64,000 nucleotides of DNA. Source: Mycobacterium sp. DL440. GTDB taxonomy: Bacteria; Actinomycetota; Actinomycetes; Mycobacteriales; Mycobacteriaceae. Position numbers and translations under genes: made by a program. The notes under the pieces are model-generated. The model did no database searches. It worked only from the letters and a program-made list of their open reading frames with translations, and was not told the origin of the DNA. The stretch is from the NCBI RefSeq assembly GCF_011745145.1, contig NZ_CP050191.1:1848884-1912883 (forward strand), given 5' to 3'. Below, in pieces: positions 9,153-20,893 of the stretch; the first letter of the stretch is position 1, and each line of letters starts with the position of its first letter.

Positions 9153-9158
9153 TAGGCT
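9153..9158 (+). promoter_or_regulatory. Probable leaderless -10 element of yjbQ
   Basis: TAGGCT fits TANNNT and ends 6 bp before the ATG at 9165. There is no Shine-Dalgarno sequence at a useful distance. Confidence 0.5.
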
Positions 9159-9164
9159 GGGCGG

Positions 9165-9566
9165 ATGGACACCGACGTGCTCGACGTGGACACCTCGCGG
9201 CGCCGCATCGTCGATCTCACCGACGCGGTGCGGCAGTTCTGCGGGGCCCATCGTGACGGCCTGTGCAATGTGTTCGTCCCGCACGCGACCGCCGGTGTGG
9301 CCATCATCGAGACCGGTGCCGGCTCCGACGACGACCTGCTCGATACCCTGGAACGGTTGTTGCCGCGCGATGACCGCTACCGGCACAGCCACGGTTCGTT
9401 CGGCCATGGCGCCGATCACGTGCTACCTGCGCTGGTCTCGCCATCGGTGACATTGCCGGTACAGTCTGGCCGTCCGCTGCTGGGGACCTGGCAGAGCGTG
9501 GTGCTGGTCGATCTGAACCGCGACAACCCGCAGCGGTCGGTGCGCCTGAGCTTTCTGGGGGCGTGA
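9165..9566 (+). CDS. yjbQ: YjbQ family protein (secondary thiamine-phosphate synthase type)
   Basis: The 133-residue protein matches the UPF0047/YjbQ family (Rv2556c) in length and motifs. These include CNVFVPHATAGVAIIETGAG (about 32-51), the RHSHGSFGHGADHVLPAL stretch with clustered His residues, and GTWQSVVLVDLN near the end. Some members show weak thiamine-phosphate synthase activity in vitro; the physiological role is not settled. It lies between the divergent duplicated-domain gene and alaS, as in other mycobacteria. Confidence 0.85.
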   Translation: MDTDVLDVDTSRRRIVDLTDAVRQFCGAHRDGLCNVFVPHATAGVAIIETGAGSDDDLLDTLERLLPRDDRYRHSHGSFGHGADHVLPALVSPSVTLPVQSGRPLLGTWQSVVLVDLNRDNPQRSVRLSFLGA

Positions 9567-9623
9567 CCGGCGGGCTCAGCGGCGTGCGCCTCGTCGCCTT
9601 TTCGGGGTGAACGCGCAGAACGG

Positions 9624-9629
9624 TAATGT
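9624..9629 (+). promoter_or_regulatory. Candidate -10 element for alaS
   Basis: TAATGT fits the mycobacterial TANNNT -10. Transcription would start near 9636 and give a leader of about 60 nt before the alaS GTG. No convincing -35 is visible. Confidence 0.4.
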
Positions 9630-9641
9630 AAAGCGGTCTAA

Positions 9642-9666
9642 CTGGTGGTTGCCTGCGCAACCCCAG
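9642..9666 (+). promoter_or_regulatory. Stem-loop in the alaS leader
   Basis: The arms CTGG-T-GGTTGC (9642-9652) and GCAACCCCAG (9657-9666) pair over 10 bp with one bulged T, around the tetraloop CTGC. The hairpin sits 29 nt before the GTG start. No T-box sequence was recognised. It could be a control element or simple leader structure. Confidence 0.35.
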
Positions 9667-9695
9667 CCACCCACGAACACGAGGACACGAGCAAC

Positions 9696-12386
9696 GTGCA
9701 GACACACGAGATCAGGAAGCGCTTCCTCGATCATTTCGTGAAGGCGGGCCACACCGAGGTGCCCAGTGCCTCGGTGATCCTCGACGACCCCAACCTGTTG
9801 TTCGTCAACGCCGGCATGGTGCAGTTCGTGCCTTACTTCCTCGGTGCCCGCACACCGCCCTGGGACCGCGCCACCAGCGTGCAGAAGTGCATCCGGACCC
9901 CTGACATCGACGAGGTGGGCATCACCACCCGGCACAACACCTTCTTCCAGATGGCCGGCAACTTCTCGTTCGGCGACTACTTCAAGAAGGGTGCCATCGA
10001 GCTGGCCTGGACCCTGCTGACCAACCCGGTCAGCGAGGGCGGCTACGGATTCGACCCGGAAAGGCTGTGGGCAACGGTCTATCTGGACGACGACGAGGCG
10101 ATCCGCCTGTGGCAGGAAGTCGCCGGGCTGCCGCTCGAGCGCATCCAGCGTCGCGGCATGGCCGACAACTACTGGTCGATGGGCATCCCCGGGCCGTGCG
10201 GACCGTGCTCGGAGATCTACTACGACCGCGGCCCCGAATACGGCATCGAGGGCGGGCCCGAGGCCAATGAGGACCGCTACATCGAGATCTGGAATCTCGT
10301 GTTCATGCAGAACGAGCGCGGGGAGGGCACCTCGAAGAACGACTTCGAGATCCTCGGGCCGCTGCCGCGCAAGAACATCGACACCGGCATGGGCGTCGAG
10401 CGCATCGCCTGCCTGTTGCAGGACGTGGACAACGTCTACGAGACCGACCTGGTGCGTCCGGTGATCGATCTGGTCGCCGGGATCGCCCCTCGCGGTTACG
10501 GCGCGGGCAGCCACGAGGACGATGTCCGCTACCGCATCATCGGTGATCACAGTCGCACCGCGGCGATCATCATCGGCGACGGTGTCAGCCCCGGCAATGA
10601 AGGCCGCGGCTACGTGCTGCGGCGGTTGCTGCGCCGCATCATCCGCGCCGCCAAGCTGCTGGGTGTCGAGGAGCCGATCATGAGCCGGCTGATGACCACC
10701 GTGCGCGACGAGATGGGCCCGTCCTACCCGGAACTGGTCACCGACTTCGAGCGGATCCACCGAATCGCGGTGGCCGAGGAGACCGCGTTCAACCGCACCT
10801 TGGTCGCGGGTTCGAAGCTGTTCGACGACGCCGCCTCGGCGACGCGCACCGCCGGAAAGTCCACGCTGTCCGGCAACGACGCATTTACCTTGCACGACAC
10901 CTACGGTTTCCCGATCGACCTCACCCTGGAGATGGCGGCCGAGGCCGGCCTCTCGGTCGACGAGCCGGGCTTCCGGACGTTGATGGCCGAGCAGCGTCAG
11001 CGCGCCAAGGCCGACGCCGCCGCGCGCAAGCAGGCCCACACCGATCTGTCCGCGTACCGCGAGCTGGTCGACGCCGGGCCCACCGAGTTCACCGGCTTCG
11101 ACGAATTGTCCACCGAGGCACGAATTCTCGGAATCTTCGTCGACGGCAAGCGGGTGCCGGTGGTGACCCACGAGGATGTGGACGCCGAGCGCGTCGAACT
11201 GATCCTGGACCGCACCCCGTTCTACGCCGAGGCCGGCGGCCAGATCGCCGACGAAGGCACGATTTCCGGCACTGGCGCCTCCGGAACATCCAGGGCGGCC
11301 GTCACCGATGTGCAAAAGATCGCCAAAACCCTGTGGGCACACCGCATCAACGTGGAGTCCGGAGAGTTCGTCGAGGGCGACACCGTCACCGCCGCAGTCG
11401 ATGCGAAGTGGCGTCACGGTGCCACACAGGGACACTCCGGCACCCACATGGTGCACGCCGCGTTGCGACAGGTACTGGGCCCCAGCGCCGTTCAGGCAGG
11501 TTCACTGAACCGTCCCGGCTACCTCCGGTTCGACTTCAACTGGCAAGGGGCTCTGACTGAATCCCAGAGCTCCGAAATCCAAGAGGTCGCCAACGAAGCG
11601 GTGGCAGCCGACTACCAGGTGAACACCTTCGTCACCGCCTTGGACAAGGCCAAGGCGATGGGCGCGATGGCGATGTTCGGCGAGAACTATCCCGACCAGG
11701 TGCGGGTGGTCGAGATCGGCGGCCCCTTCTCACTGGAACTCTGCGGTGGTACGCACGTGCACAATTCGGCCCAGATCGGCCCGGTCACCATCCTCGGCGA
11801 ATCCTCGGTCGGTTCTGGTGTGCGCCGGGTCGAGGCCTACGTCGGGCTGGAGTCCTTCCGCCATCTGGCCAAGGAACGCGCCCTGATGGCAGGACTGGCC
11901 TCGTCGCTCAAGGTGCCCTCCGAAGAGGTGCCCGCCCGGGTGGCGAACCTGGTGGAACGACTCAAGGCGGCCGAGAAGGAACTGGACAAGGCCCGGTTGG
12001 CCAACGCCCGGGCCGCCGCCGCCAATGCGGCCGCGGGTGCGGAGACCATCGGCAAGGTCCGGGTGGTCGCACAACGCATGGCCGGCGGCATGTCGGCCGG
12101 TGATCTGCGCAGCCTCGTCGGCGACATCAAGGGCAAGCTCGGTTCCGACCCGGGGGTGGTCGCGCTGATCGCCGACGGCGAGGACGACTCGGTGCCGTTC
12201 GTGGTGGCGGTCAATCCGGCCGCGCAGGATCTGGGTCTGCGCGCCAACGAACTCGTCAAGCAGTTCGGCGCGGCGGTCAACGGCCGCGGGGGCGGCAAGG
12301 CGGACATGGCACAAGGTTCCGGTAAGGGGGCGGCGGGTATCGACGCGGCGTTGGCCGCGCTGCGCGCCGAGATCGGCCGAGGCTAG
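9696..12386 (+). CDS. alaS: Alanine--tRNA ligase
   Basis: The 896-residue class II synthetase charges tRNA-Ala in the cytoplasm. The N-terminal core shows [13 protein letters not shown] and [18 protein letters not shown]. The editing domain carries the metal site His580/His584 ([12 protein letters not shown]) with Cys683/His687 (LCGGTHVHN). The C-terminal DHHA1 part is Ala/Lys-rich coiled coil then [25 protein letters not shown] 9696 is chosen because the product then begins at the conserved [18 protein letters not shown] lies 11 nt upstream, and residues encoded before it look non-conserved. ruvX starts 4 bp after the stop. Confidence 0.97.
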   Translation: MQTHEIRKRFLDHFVKAGHTEVPSASVILDDPNLLFVNAGMVQFVPYFLGARTPPWDRATSVQKCIRTPDIDEVGITTRHNTFFQMAGNFSFGDYFKKGAIELAWTLLTNPVSEGGYGFDPERLWATVYLDDDEAIRLWQEVAGLPLERIQRRGMADNYWSMGIPGPCGPCSEIYYDRGPEYGIEGGPEANEDRYIEIWNLVFMQNERGEGTSKNDFEILGPLPRKNIDTGMGVERIACLLQDVDNVYETDLVRPVIDLVAGIAPRGYGAGSHEDDVRYRIIGDHSRTAAIIIGDGVSPGNEGRGYVLRRLLRRIIRAAKLLGVEEPIMSRLMTTVRDEMGPSYPELVTDFERIHRIAVAEETAFNRTLVAGSKLFDDAASATRTAGKSTLSGNDAFTLHDTYGFPIDLTLEMAAEAGLSVDEPGFRTLMAEQRQRAKADAAARKQAHTDLSAYRELVDAGPTEFTGFDELSTEARILGIFVDGKRVPVVTHEDVDAERVELILDRTPFYAEAGGQIADEGTISGTGASGTSRAAVTDVQKIAKTLWAHRINVESGEFVEGDTVTAAVDAKWRHGATQGHSGTHMVHAALRQVLGPSAVQAGSLNRPGYLRFDFNWQGALTESQSSEIQEVANEAVAADYQVNTFVTALDKAKAMGAMAMFGENYPDQVRVVEIGGPFSLELCGGTHVHNSAQIGPVTILGESSVGSGVRRVEAYVGLESFRHLAKERALMAGLASSLKVPSEEVPARVANLVERLKAAEKELDKARLANARAAAANAAAGAETIGKVRVVAQRMAGGMSAGDLRSLVGDIKGKLGSDPGVVALIADGEDDSVPFVVAVNPAAQDLGLRANELVKQFGAAVNGRGGGKADMAQGSGKGAAGIDAALAALRAEIGRG

Positions 12387-12390
12387 CCTC

Positions 12391-12909
12391 GTGTCCGACA
12401 CCGTCGACGACCGGCTACCGGACCGCCCAGGGGACGATGACCCCGGACGGGGTCGGCGTATCGGCATCGACGTCGGAACCGTTCGGATCGGTGTGGCCAG
12501 TTGCGATCCCGACGGGATCCTGGCCACCCCGGTCGAGACCGTTCAGCGGGACAAGCGGGACAGGTCGGGCAGACACCTGCGCAGACTGGTGACTTTGATC
12601 GGCGAGTACGACGCCGTCGAGGTCGTCGTCGGACTGCCACGCACACTCGCCGACCGGGCCGGGTCCTCCGCCGTCGACGCCATCGAACTGGCGGATCTGC
12701 TGGCCCGCCGGATCGCCCCGATACCGGTGCGGTTGGCCGATGAGCGGCTCACTACTGTGTCGGCGCAGCGATCGTTGCGCGAAGCGGGGGTCCGGGCAAA
12801 GGGACAGAAGGCGATGATCGACCAAGCCGCTGCGGTTGGCATTCTGCAGAGCTGGCTGGAGCAGCGGCGTGCGGCTCTGGCTGCGCGCGGAGAGGGCATG
12901 GATGGCTGA
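12391..12909 (+). CDS. ruvX: Holliday junction resolvase-like protein RuvX (YqgF)
   Basis: The 172-residue RNase H-fold protein shows [12 protein letters not shown] (about 28-39) with a catalytic Asp, [17 protein letters not shown], and the late acidic motifs LADERLTT and [14 protein letters not shown]. The family cleaves Holliday-junction-like DNA and in E. coli helps 16S rRNA processing. It sits in the conserved alaS-ruvX-mltG-aroE run. A 25-residue polar, Asp/Arg-rich N-terminus precedes the domain. The end overlaps the mltG start by 8 bp. Confidence 0.93.
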   Translation: MSDTVDDRLPDRPGDDDPGRGRRIGIDVGTVRIGVASCDPDGILATPVETVQRDKRDRSGRHLRRLVTLIGEYDAVEVVVGLPRTLADRAGSSAVDAIELADLLARRIAPIPVRLADERLTTVSAQRSLREAGVRAKGQKAMIDQAAAVGILQSWLEQRRAALAARGEGMDG

Positions 12910-14146
12910 GAAGTGGGGCGCCGACAAGGCCAAGCCCGAGGTGGTTGGACCACCGCGCCGCGGGCTGAGCAAGGCCGAGCGGGCCCGCAAAGCCCGCAAT
13001 GACCGGAAGCGACGCGTCACCAGGGGCTTCTCTCTCACAGCGCTCATCGTGGTGGTGATCGGCGCGGTTTTCCTGGGCTCCAGGCTGTGGCACGGCATGT
13101 CCGGATCCGCCAGCGACTACGCCGGGGACGGTGTCGCCGATGTCGTCATCCAGGTCCACGACGGCGATTCCACGACGGCGATCGCCAAGACCCTGCAGGA
13201 CCAGAAGGTGGTCGCCACGATCAAGGCCTTCGTCGACGCGGCCCACAAGAACGACGCGATCTCGGCGATTCAACCCGGGTTCTACAAGCTGCGCACCGAG
13301 ATCCCGGCGGCCAACGCCGTTGAGCGCCTGGCTGATCCGGAGAGCCGGGTGGGCAAGCTGACCATCCCGGAGGGTCGTCAGCTCGATGACACCGCGGATG
13401 TCAGGACCAAGGCCATCACCGAAGGCATCTTCACGCTGATCTCGCAGGCCTCCTGCGTCGAACTCGACGGCGCGAAGCGCTGCGTACCGGTCGATGAGCT
13501 ACGGGCGGCCGCGCAGACGGCGCCCGCCGCCGCCTTGGCGGTACCCGACTGGGCCGCGGGTCCGGTTGCGGCGATGCCCAACGATCACCGGCGGCTGGAG
13601 GGGCTGATCGCGCCCGGCACCTGGAATGTCGACCCGGCCGGGAAGCCGCAGGACATCCTGTCCACCCTGATCGCCGGCAGCGCCACCGTGTACACCCAGA
13701 GCGGTCTGCTCGACACTGCCGCCGCAATGCAGATGTCGCCGTATCAGATCCTCACGGTCGGATCCCTGGTGCAACGCGAGGCCAAGCCGCAGGACTTCGA
13801 CAAGGTCGCCCGGGTGATCTACAACCGGCTGGCCGAACACCGCAAGCTGGAGTTCGACTCGACCGTGAACTATCCGCTGGACCGCCAGGAAGTGGCGACC
13901 ACCGATGACGACCGGGCCAAGACCACCCCGTGGAATACCTATATGAGTCAAGGGCTTCCGCAGACCCCGATCTGCTCGCCGGGCACTGACGCCCTGGCCG
14001 CGGCCGAGCATCCGGCGGCAGGGGACTGGTTGTACTTCGTGACCATCGATCTGCAGGGCACCACGTTGTTCACCCGTGACTACGACCAGCACCTGGCCAA
14101 CATCGAACAGGCGCAGCACAACGGTGTCCTCGACAGTGCCAGATAG
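12902..14146 (+). CDS. mltG: Endolytic murein transglycosylase MltG
   Basis: The 414-residue protein has a cytoplasmic basic N-terminus (about 1-45, Lys/Arg-rich), a membrane helix (about 46-66) and a periplasmic YceG/MltG domain. The catalytic Glu is predicted at residue 293 in SLVQREAKP, followed by the conserved VIYNRL and [11 protein letters not shown] motifs. MltG cleaves nascent glycan strands and sets their length. The start ATG overlaps ruvX; upstream in-frame codons encode an unrelated Trp/Arg-rich stretch and are rejected. It matches Rv2553c. Confidence 0.93.
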   Translation: MAEKWGADKAKPEVVGPPRRGLSKAERARKARNDRKRRVTRGFSLTALIVVVIGAVFLGSRLWHGMSGSASDYAGDGVADVVIQVHDGDSTTAIAKTLQDQKVVATIKAFVDAAHKNDAISAIQPGFYKLRTEIPAANAVERLADPESRVGKLTIPEGRQLDDTADVRTKAITEGIFTLISQASCVELDGAKRCVPVDELRAAAQTAPAAALAVPDWAAGPVAAMPNDHRRLEGLIAPGTWNVDPAGKPQDILSTLIAGSATVYTQSGLLDTAAAMQMSPYQILTVGSLVQREAKPQDFDKVARVIYNRLAEHRKLEFDSTVNYPLDRQEVATTDDDRAKTTPWNTYMSQGLPQTPICSPGTDALAAAEHPAAGDWLYFVTIDLQGTTLFTRDYDQHLANIEQAQHNGVLDSAR

Positions 14147-14159
14147 GCGGCCCGCCGCC

Positions 14160-14963
14160 GTGCCCGACAGCACCCGGAAAGCTGCGGTCCTCGGCTCGCC
14201 GATCACCCATTCGCGTTCGCCGCAGCTGCATCTGGCGGCCTACCGGGCGTTGGGGCTGCCGTCGTGGACCTACGAGCGCATCGAGTGCAGCGCCGAACAA
14301 CTGCCGGGCCTCGTCGGCGCCCTGGGCACGGAATGGGTCGGCCTGTCGATCACCATGCCCGGCAAGTTCGCCGCACTGGAATTCGCCGATCAGCGCACCG
14401 AACGCGCTGAATTGGTGGGTTCGGCCAACACCCTGGTCCGGATGTCCACGGGTGGTTGGCGCGCCGACAACACCGATATCGACGGGGTAACCGGAGCGCT
14501 CGGCACGGCCGGCGAAACGGCGCTGGTCATCGGGTCCGGCGGTACGGCCCCGGCCGCTGTGGTCGCCCTGGCCGAACTCGGCGTACAGCGGATCACCATC
14601 GTGGCGCGCGACGAGGGCAAGGCCTCGCGGCTGGTGGAGTTGGCCGGCCGGTGTGGGGCACAGAGCAGCTGGTGCGACATCGGCAGTGCGGCACTGACCG
14701 ACGCGGTGGCGACCGCGGATGCGGCCGTCAGCACCATCCCGGCTGAGGCGGCCGCCGCCTACGCGGCCACACTCGCGACGGTGCCGCGCGTGCTCGACGC
14801 CATCTACGACCCGTGGCCCACCCCGCTGGCCCAGGCTGTCGAGGCCGCAGGCGGCGAGGTGGTCAACGGACTGCAGATGCTGCTGAACCAGGCCTTCGCT
14901 CAGGTGGAACAGTTCACCGGGATGCCCGCTCCCAAAGAGGCGATGAGAGACGCGCTGCGCTGA
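14160..14963 (+). CDS. aroE: Shikimate dehydrogenase
   Basis: The 267-residue enzyme reduces 3-dehydroshikimate to shikimate with NADPH. Substrate-binding features are LGSPITHSRSPQLHLAAY and the catalytic-Lys motif MPGKFAAL. ADNTDIDG and the dinucleotide motif VIGSGGTAPAA follow, and the end is NGLQMLLNQAFAQ. GTG 14160 gives an N-terminus (MPDSTRKAAVLG) of the length expected from other mycobacteria. A GTG at 14136, inside the end of mltG, is the alternative. It is the last gene of the alaS-to-aroE run; a palindrome follows. Confidence 0.92.
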   Translation: MPDSTRKAAVLGSPITHSRSPQLHLAAYRALGLPSWTYERIECSAEQLPGLVGALGTEWVGLSITMPGKFAALEFADQRTERAELVGSANTLVRMSTGGWRADNTDIDGVTGALGTAGETALVIGSGGTAPAAVVALAELGVQRITIVARDEGKASRLVELAGRCGAQSSWCDIGSAALTDAVATADAAVSTIPAEAAAAYAATLATVPRVLDAIYDPWPTPLAQAVEAAGGEVVNGLQMLLNQAFAQVEQFTGMPAPKEAMRDALR

Positions 14964-14983
14964 GCCCGCGCCGATCCTCGTGC

Positions 14984-15038
14984 CGATTTCTACAACAAGG
15001 TTGTGGAATCGGGGGTGGCGACCTTGGTGTAGAAATCG
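14984..15038. repeat. Intergenic palindromic repeat with two alternative folds
   Basis: The left arm (14984-15001) pairs with the right arm (15021-15038) at 17 of 18 positions. The left arm can also pair locally with GTTGTGGAATC (15000-15010) around an AAG loop. The element lies between aroE and the prepilin peptidase gene. A related sequence with the shared core GTGTAGAAA-Y-CG occurs at 50021-50080. Confidence 0.7.
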
Positions 15039-15097
15039 ACGAATCTCCGGGGCCGGTCAGCCCACAAGAGGTGCCAATGACCACCGTCGGTGGCCAT

Positions 15098-15103
15098 TAG
15101 CCT
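15098..15103 (+). promoter_or_regulatory. Probable leaderless -10 element of the prepilin peptidase gene
   Basis: TAGCCT fits TANNNT and ends 6 bp before the ATG at 15110; no ribosome site is present. Confidence 0.5.
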
Positions 15104-15109
15104 CGGTGG

Positions 15110-15535
15110 ATGGTGGTGGGGGTTACCGTCATCGCGGTCGCCTGGCTGACGGCGCTGAGTGGATACGACATCTGGCAGCGTCGGCTGCCGAATTGGCTGA
15201 CCTTGCCCGGGGCTGTGCTGACCCTGATTGTGGCGGTGCTGTCGGGATACGGGGTCGCCGCCATTGTCGGGGCGGGCGGGCTGAGCGCGCCGTATCTGGT
15301 GGTCCATCTGCTGGCTCCGCGGGCCATGGGCGGCGGCGACGTCAAACTCGCGGTCGGGTTGGGCGCGATGACCGGTGCGTTCGGTGTCGATGTGTGGCTG
15401 CTGGCGGCGCTGTGCGCACCGTTGCTGACCGCGATACTGGCGCTCGGTGCGGCCGTGCGCGGTATCCGGACCGTGCCGCACGGACCGTCGATGTGTGCGG
15501 CCAGTGCCGCTGCGGTTGCCTTGGTTCTGGCCTGA
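15110..15535 (+). CDS. A24 family prepilin peptidase-like membrane protein
   Basis: The 141-residue polytopic protein (about five membrane segments) has the two catalytic aspartates of GxGD peptidases: Asp20 in [13 protein letters not shown] and Asp77 in MGGGDVKL. It consists only of the peptidase core and lacks the N-terminal Cys-rich methyltransferase domain of full-length PilD. It matches Rv2551c in position. Type IV pilin-like or Flp-type substrates would be expected, but none is encoded in the window. Confidence 0.85.
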   Translation: MVVGVTVIAVAWLTALSGYDIWQRRLPNWLTLPGAVLTLIVAVLSGYGVAAIVGAGGLSAPYLVVHLLAPRAMGGGDVKLAVGLGAMTGAFGVDVWLLAALCAPLLTAILALGAAVRGIRTVPHGPSMCAASAAAVALVLA

Positions 15536-15584
15536 CCGACCACGGATTTCGGGAGGCAAACCCCGACGTGGGAGAATGACAGCC

Positions 15585-16783
15585 GTGTTGCGATGGACCA
15601 CAGCTGGTGAATCCCACGGCCGCGCCCTGGTGGCCATGCTCGAAGGGATGGTTGCCGGCGTGCCCATCACCTCCGAGGAGATCGGGGCACAGCTCAAGCG
15701 TCGTCGCCTCGGCTACGGCCGGGGCGCCCGGATGAAGTTCGAACAGGACCAGGTCACCATGCTGGCCGGGGTGCGTCACGGCACCACCCTGGGCGGGCCG
15801 ATCGCCATCGAGATCGGCAACACCGAATGGCCCAAATGGGAGACCGTGATGTCTCCGGACCCGGTCGATCCAGGTGACCTCGACGTGGCGCGCAATGCCC
15901 CGCTGACCCGTCCGCGCCCGGGGCATGCCGACTACGCGGGCATGCTCAAGTACGGCTTCGACGACGCGCGTCCGGTGCTGGAACGTGCCAGTGCCCGCGA
16001 GACCGCTGCGCGCGTGGCGGCCGGCACCGTGGCTCGCGCCTTCCTGCGGGCAGCGCTTGGTGTCGAGGTGGTCTCGCACGTCATCTCCATCGGCGCGTCA
16101 AAGCCATATGACGGGCCGCCGCCGCAGTTCTCCGACCTGGAGGCGATCGATGCGAGCCCCGTCCGAGCGTTCGACGAAGCTGCTGAAACGTCAATGATCG
16201 CCGAGATCGAGGACGCCAAGAAGGACGGCGACACCCTCGGCGGTGTCGTCGAGGTCGTCGTCGCGGGTCTGCCGATCGGGTTGGGCTCGTTCACCAGTGG
16301 GGACAACCGTCTCGACAGCCAACTGGCCGCCGCCGTCATGGGCATCCAGGCGATCAAGGGCGTGGAGATCGGCGACGGCTTCGAGACCGCGCGACGGCGA
16401 GGCAGCGTCGCCCACGACGAGATGTACCCCGGCCCCGACGGGGTCTTGCGCTCGACCAACCGGGCCGGAGGTCTGGAAGGTGGCATGACCAACGGCCAGG
16501 CGCTGCGGGTCCGGGCCGCGATGAAGCCGATCTCGACCGTCCCTCGGGCCCTGGCCACCGTCGACATGGCCACCGGCGAAGAAGCCGTCGCCATTCACCA
16601 GCGTTCCGACGTGTGTGCGGTGCCGGCCGCCGGTGTGGTGGTGGAGACAATGGTCGCCCTCGTGGTGGCCCGCGCCGTGCTGGAGAAGTTCGGTGGGGAC
16701 TCACTGGCCGAGACCCGCGCCAACATCGACGCCTACCTGCGGGCCGTCGCCGAGCGCGAGCCGGCGGCGCAGGCACTGGGCTG

Positions 16784-16784
<1 letters not shown>
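15585..16784 (+). CDS. aroC: Chorismate synthase
   Basis: The 399-residue enzyme converts EPSP to chorismate using reduced FMN. Signature stretches are [20 protein letters not shown] at the N-terminus, [28 protein letters not shown], and [15 protein letters not shown] near the C-terminus. GTG 15585 is preferred because the product then begins [12 protein letters not shown] as in other mycobacteria. An ATG at 15576 would add three residues but lies only 2 nt after the GGAG. The stop overlaps the aroK start by one base (TGATG), so the aro genes are coupled. Confidence 0.96.
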
Positions 16785-18573
<1,789 letters not shown>

Positions 18574-18591
18574 CTGCGCCTGAATTCTCCT

Positions 18592-18607
18592 CTGCCCGTG
18601 CGGGCAG
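18592..18607. terminator. Short hairpin between convergent genes
   Basis: CTGCCCG and CGGGCAG flank a TG centre, immediately 3' of the opposite-strand B-4DMT gene. It probably adds to termination in both directions. Confidence 0.5.
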
Positions 18608-18614
18608 GGGCTTG

Positions 18615-19184
18615 CTACTGCTTGGGCTGCTCGGGGTACTCGATGGTCTGAGTGGTGTCGTCGGCGGTCTCGGCGGCGCCGTTGGCGCTCACGGCGGCGA
18701 ACACATCGGTGTCGGCGCGGTCGTCCGCGGCCAGGCCGTGGTGGCGTTGGCGGGGCTGCGGGGGAGCCTTGCGGTCCACCAGCCAGCGGCCCACGGTCAC
18801 GCCGCCGACGCCGAGCAGGAACACCAGCAGCGCGGTGAACGCCGCGAAGGTGGTGATCTCGTTCAGCAGCGCATCGGTGTAGAGGCTCTTGTAGAAGACC
18901 CCGATGAACCACGCCACCGCGCCGCTGACGACGCCGGCGAACAAGCCGGCGACCAGCCAGGTCATCGCCATGTCGGCACGACGATCCGGATCCGGATTGG
19001 CACGTGCGTCAGACTGGCCGTCGATCAGACCCCAGATCAGCACGCCGATTCCGAACAACGTGACCAGCCCCAGACTGAACCAGGTGGCATTACCCGGCGA
19101 GGCATTGATCAGTGCTCCTTGCAATAAGCGCACGATGACCATCGCTGTTGCGAACACCACTCCGCGCAGTAACCACTTGCTCAT
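18615..19184 (-). CDS. B-4DMT family membrane protein (Rv2536 type)
   Basis: The 189-residue protein has four hydrophobic segments (about 4-25, 35-54, 73-95 and 110-132). A polar, Asp/Ala/Thr-rich C-terminal tail of about 50 residues is probably cytoplasmic. The layout and the reversed orientation between aroB and pepQ match Rv2536, annotated as a B-4DMT family transporter. The substrate is unknown. On its coding strand the hexamer TACAGT lies 8 bp before the ATG, so its promoter is back-to-back with that of pepQ. Confidence 0.75.
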   Translation of the reverse strand: MSKWLLRGVVFATAMVIVRLLQGALINASPGNATWFSLGLVTLFGIGVLIWGLIDGQSDARANPDPDRRADMAMTWLVAGLFAGVVSGAVAWFIGVFYKSLYTDALLNEITTFAAFTALLVFLLGVGGVTVGRWLVDRKAPPQPRQRHHGLAADDRADTDVFAAVSANGAAETADDTTQTIEYPEQPKQ

Positions 19185-19203
19185 GGGGGCACACTGTAGC
19201 GAG

Positions 19204-19209
19204 TAGCGT
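19204..19209 (+). promoter_or_regulatory. Candidate -10 element of pepQ
   Basis: TAGCGT fits TANNNT and ends 8 bp before the pepQ GTG at 19218, which would give an almost leaderless mRNA. Confidence 0.4.
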
Positions 19210-19217
19210 CAACGACC

Positions 19218-20303
19218 GTGACTATTTCCCAGCGCAGGGACCGGCTGCGGCGTCGACTGGCCGACTTGGGTCTGGACGCGATGTTGGTAACTGACCTGGT
19301 CAACGTGCGTTATCTGTCCGGATTCACGGGTTCGAACGCGGCCCTGCTGATCCTCGCCGAAGATGTCGTGCCGGTGCTGGCCACTGATGGGCGCTACCGC
19401 ACGCAGGCCGCGCAGCAGTCGCCCGACGCCGAGGTGGTCATCGAGCGGGCCTGCGGGTCGCACCTCGCCGGGCGCGCCGCCCGAGCCGGCGCCCTGCGAT
19501 TGGGTTTCGAGAGCCACGTGGTGACGGTGGACGCCTACACGGCCCTGAAGAAGGCGGCCGGCGACTCGGTCGAGTGGGTACGCGCGGCCGGCACGGTGGA
19601 GGCCCTGCGGGAGGTCAAGGACGCCGGTGAGATCGCGATGCTGCGGTTGGCGTGTGAGGCCGGCGACGCCGCGCTCACCGAGCTGTTGGAACGCGGCGGT
19701 CTGCGGCCCGGCCGCACCGAACGGGAGGTCCGCAACGAGCTCGAAGCCCTGATGCTCGATCACGGCGCAGACGGGCCGTCCTTCGAGACGATCGTGGCGA
19801 CGGGCGCGAATTCCGCCATCCCGCACCATCGGCCGACGGATGCGGTGCTGGCCACAGGGGACTTCGTCAAGATCGACTTCGGTGCCCTGGTGGCCGGCTA
19901 CCACTCCGACATGACGCGCACGTTCGTGCTGGGCCCGGCGGCCCAGTGGCAGCGCGACGTTTATGAGCTGGTCGCCGCCGCACAGCAGGCCGGGCGCGAC
20001 GCGCTGGCCCCCGGCGTTTCACTGAGCGCGGTGGACGCGGCATCGCGCCAGGTCATCGCCGATGCCGGCTACGGCGACAACTTCGGTCACGGCCTCGGTC
20101 ATGGTGTCGGACTGCAGATCCACGAAGCGCCGGGAATCAATGCCGCTGCCGCCGGTACACTGCTTGCTGGCTCTGCGGTCACCGTTGAGCCTGGTGTCTA
20201 CTTGCCCGATCGCGGCGGTGTCCGGATCGAGGACACCCTGGTCGTCGGAGAGGCGATACCCGACCTGCTTACCCGGTTCTCCAAGGAACTGGCCATTTTG
20301 TGA
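19218..20303 (+). CDS. pepQ: Xaa-Pro peptidase, M24B family
   Basis: The 361-residue cytoplasmic aminopeptidase/prolidase cleaves peptides next to proline. The N-terminal creatinase-type domain (about 1-125) includes VNVRYLSGFTGSNAALL. The pita-bread domain has the five metal ligands: IDFGALVAGYHSDMTRTF (two Asp), GHGLGHGVGLQIHEAP (His), TVEPGVYL (Glu) and VRIEDTLVV (Glu). It corresponds to Rv2535c and precedes efp by 24 bp, the usual pairing in actinobacteria. Confidence 0.93.
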   Translation: MTISQRRDRLRRRLADLGLDAMLVTDLVNVRYLSGFTGSNAALLILAEDVVPVLATDGRYRTQAAQQSPDAEVVIERACGSHLAGRAARAGALRLGFESHVVTVDAYTALKKAAGDSVEWVRAAGTVEALREVKDAGEIAMLRLACEAGDAALTELLERGGLRPGRTEREVRNELEALMLDHGADGPSFETIVATGANSAIPHHRPTDAVLATGDFVKIDFGALVAGYHSDMTRTFVLGPAAQWQRDVYELVAAAQQAGRDALAPGVSLSAVDAASRQVIADAGYGDNFGHGLGHGVGLQIHEAPGINAAAAGTLLAGSAVTVEPGVYLPDRGGVRIEDTLVVGEAIPDLLTRFSKELAIL

Positions 20304-20327
20304 CAAAAGCTTAGGAGCTGCACCCTC

Positions 20328-20891
20328 ATGGCATCGACTGCCGACTTCAAGAACGGGCTTGTCCTGCAGATCGACGGACAGCTGTGGCAGATCGTCGAAT
20401 TCCAGCACGTCAAGCCGGGTAAGGGCCCGGCCTTCGTGCGGACGAAGCTGAAGAACGTGGTGTCCGGCAAGGTCGTCGACAAGACCTACAACGCGGGTGT
20501 GAAGGTGGAGACCGCCACCGTGGACCGGCGCGACGCCACCTACCTGTACCGCGACGGCAACGACTTCGTCTTCATGGATTCCGAGGACTTCAATCAGCAC
20601 CCGCTGTCCGAGGCACTCGTCGGCCGCTTGGCCGACTTCCTGCTGGAGAGCCTGCCGGTCCAGATCGCCTTCCACGAGTCCGCCCCGCTGTACCTTGAAC
20701 TGCCGGTGTCGGTCGAGCTGCTCGTCAGCCACACCGAGCCAGGCCTACAGGGCGATCGCTCCAGCGCCGGCACCAAGCCCGCCACCATGGAGACCGGCGC
20801 CGAGATCCAGGTCCCGCTGTTCATCAACACCGGCGACAAGCTCAAGGTCGACACCCGTGATGGCAGCTACCTCGGCCGCGTGAATGGCTGA
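20328..20891 (+). CDS. efp: Translation elongation factor P
   Basis: The 187-residue protein has the normal length and three beta domains. The KOW-like N-domain carries the modifiable-Lys loop [15 protein letters not shown] (about 25-39). The oligonucleotide-binding domains follow, and the family signature [14 protein letters not shown] lies at the end. EF-P relieves ribosome stalling at polyproline. AGGAG precedes the ATG. nusB starts 2 bp after the stop, so the two are translationally linked. Confidence 0.97.
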   Translation: MASTADFKNGLVLQIDGQLWQIVEFQHVKPGKGPAFVRTKLKNVVSGKVVDKTYNAGVKVETATVDRRDATYLYRDGNDFVFMDSEDFNQHPLSEALVGRLADFLLESLPVQIAFHESAPLYLELPVSVELLVSHTEPGLQGDRSSAGTKPATMETGAEIQVPLFINTGDKLKVDTRDGSYLGRVNG

Positions 20892-20893
20892 CC

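Noticed and set aside
9576..11456. A minus-strand open frame of over 600 codons opposite alaS
   Set aside because: It is antisense to a certain gene, with no recognisable domain and His/Gly/Asp-rich shadow composition.
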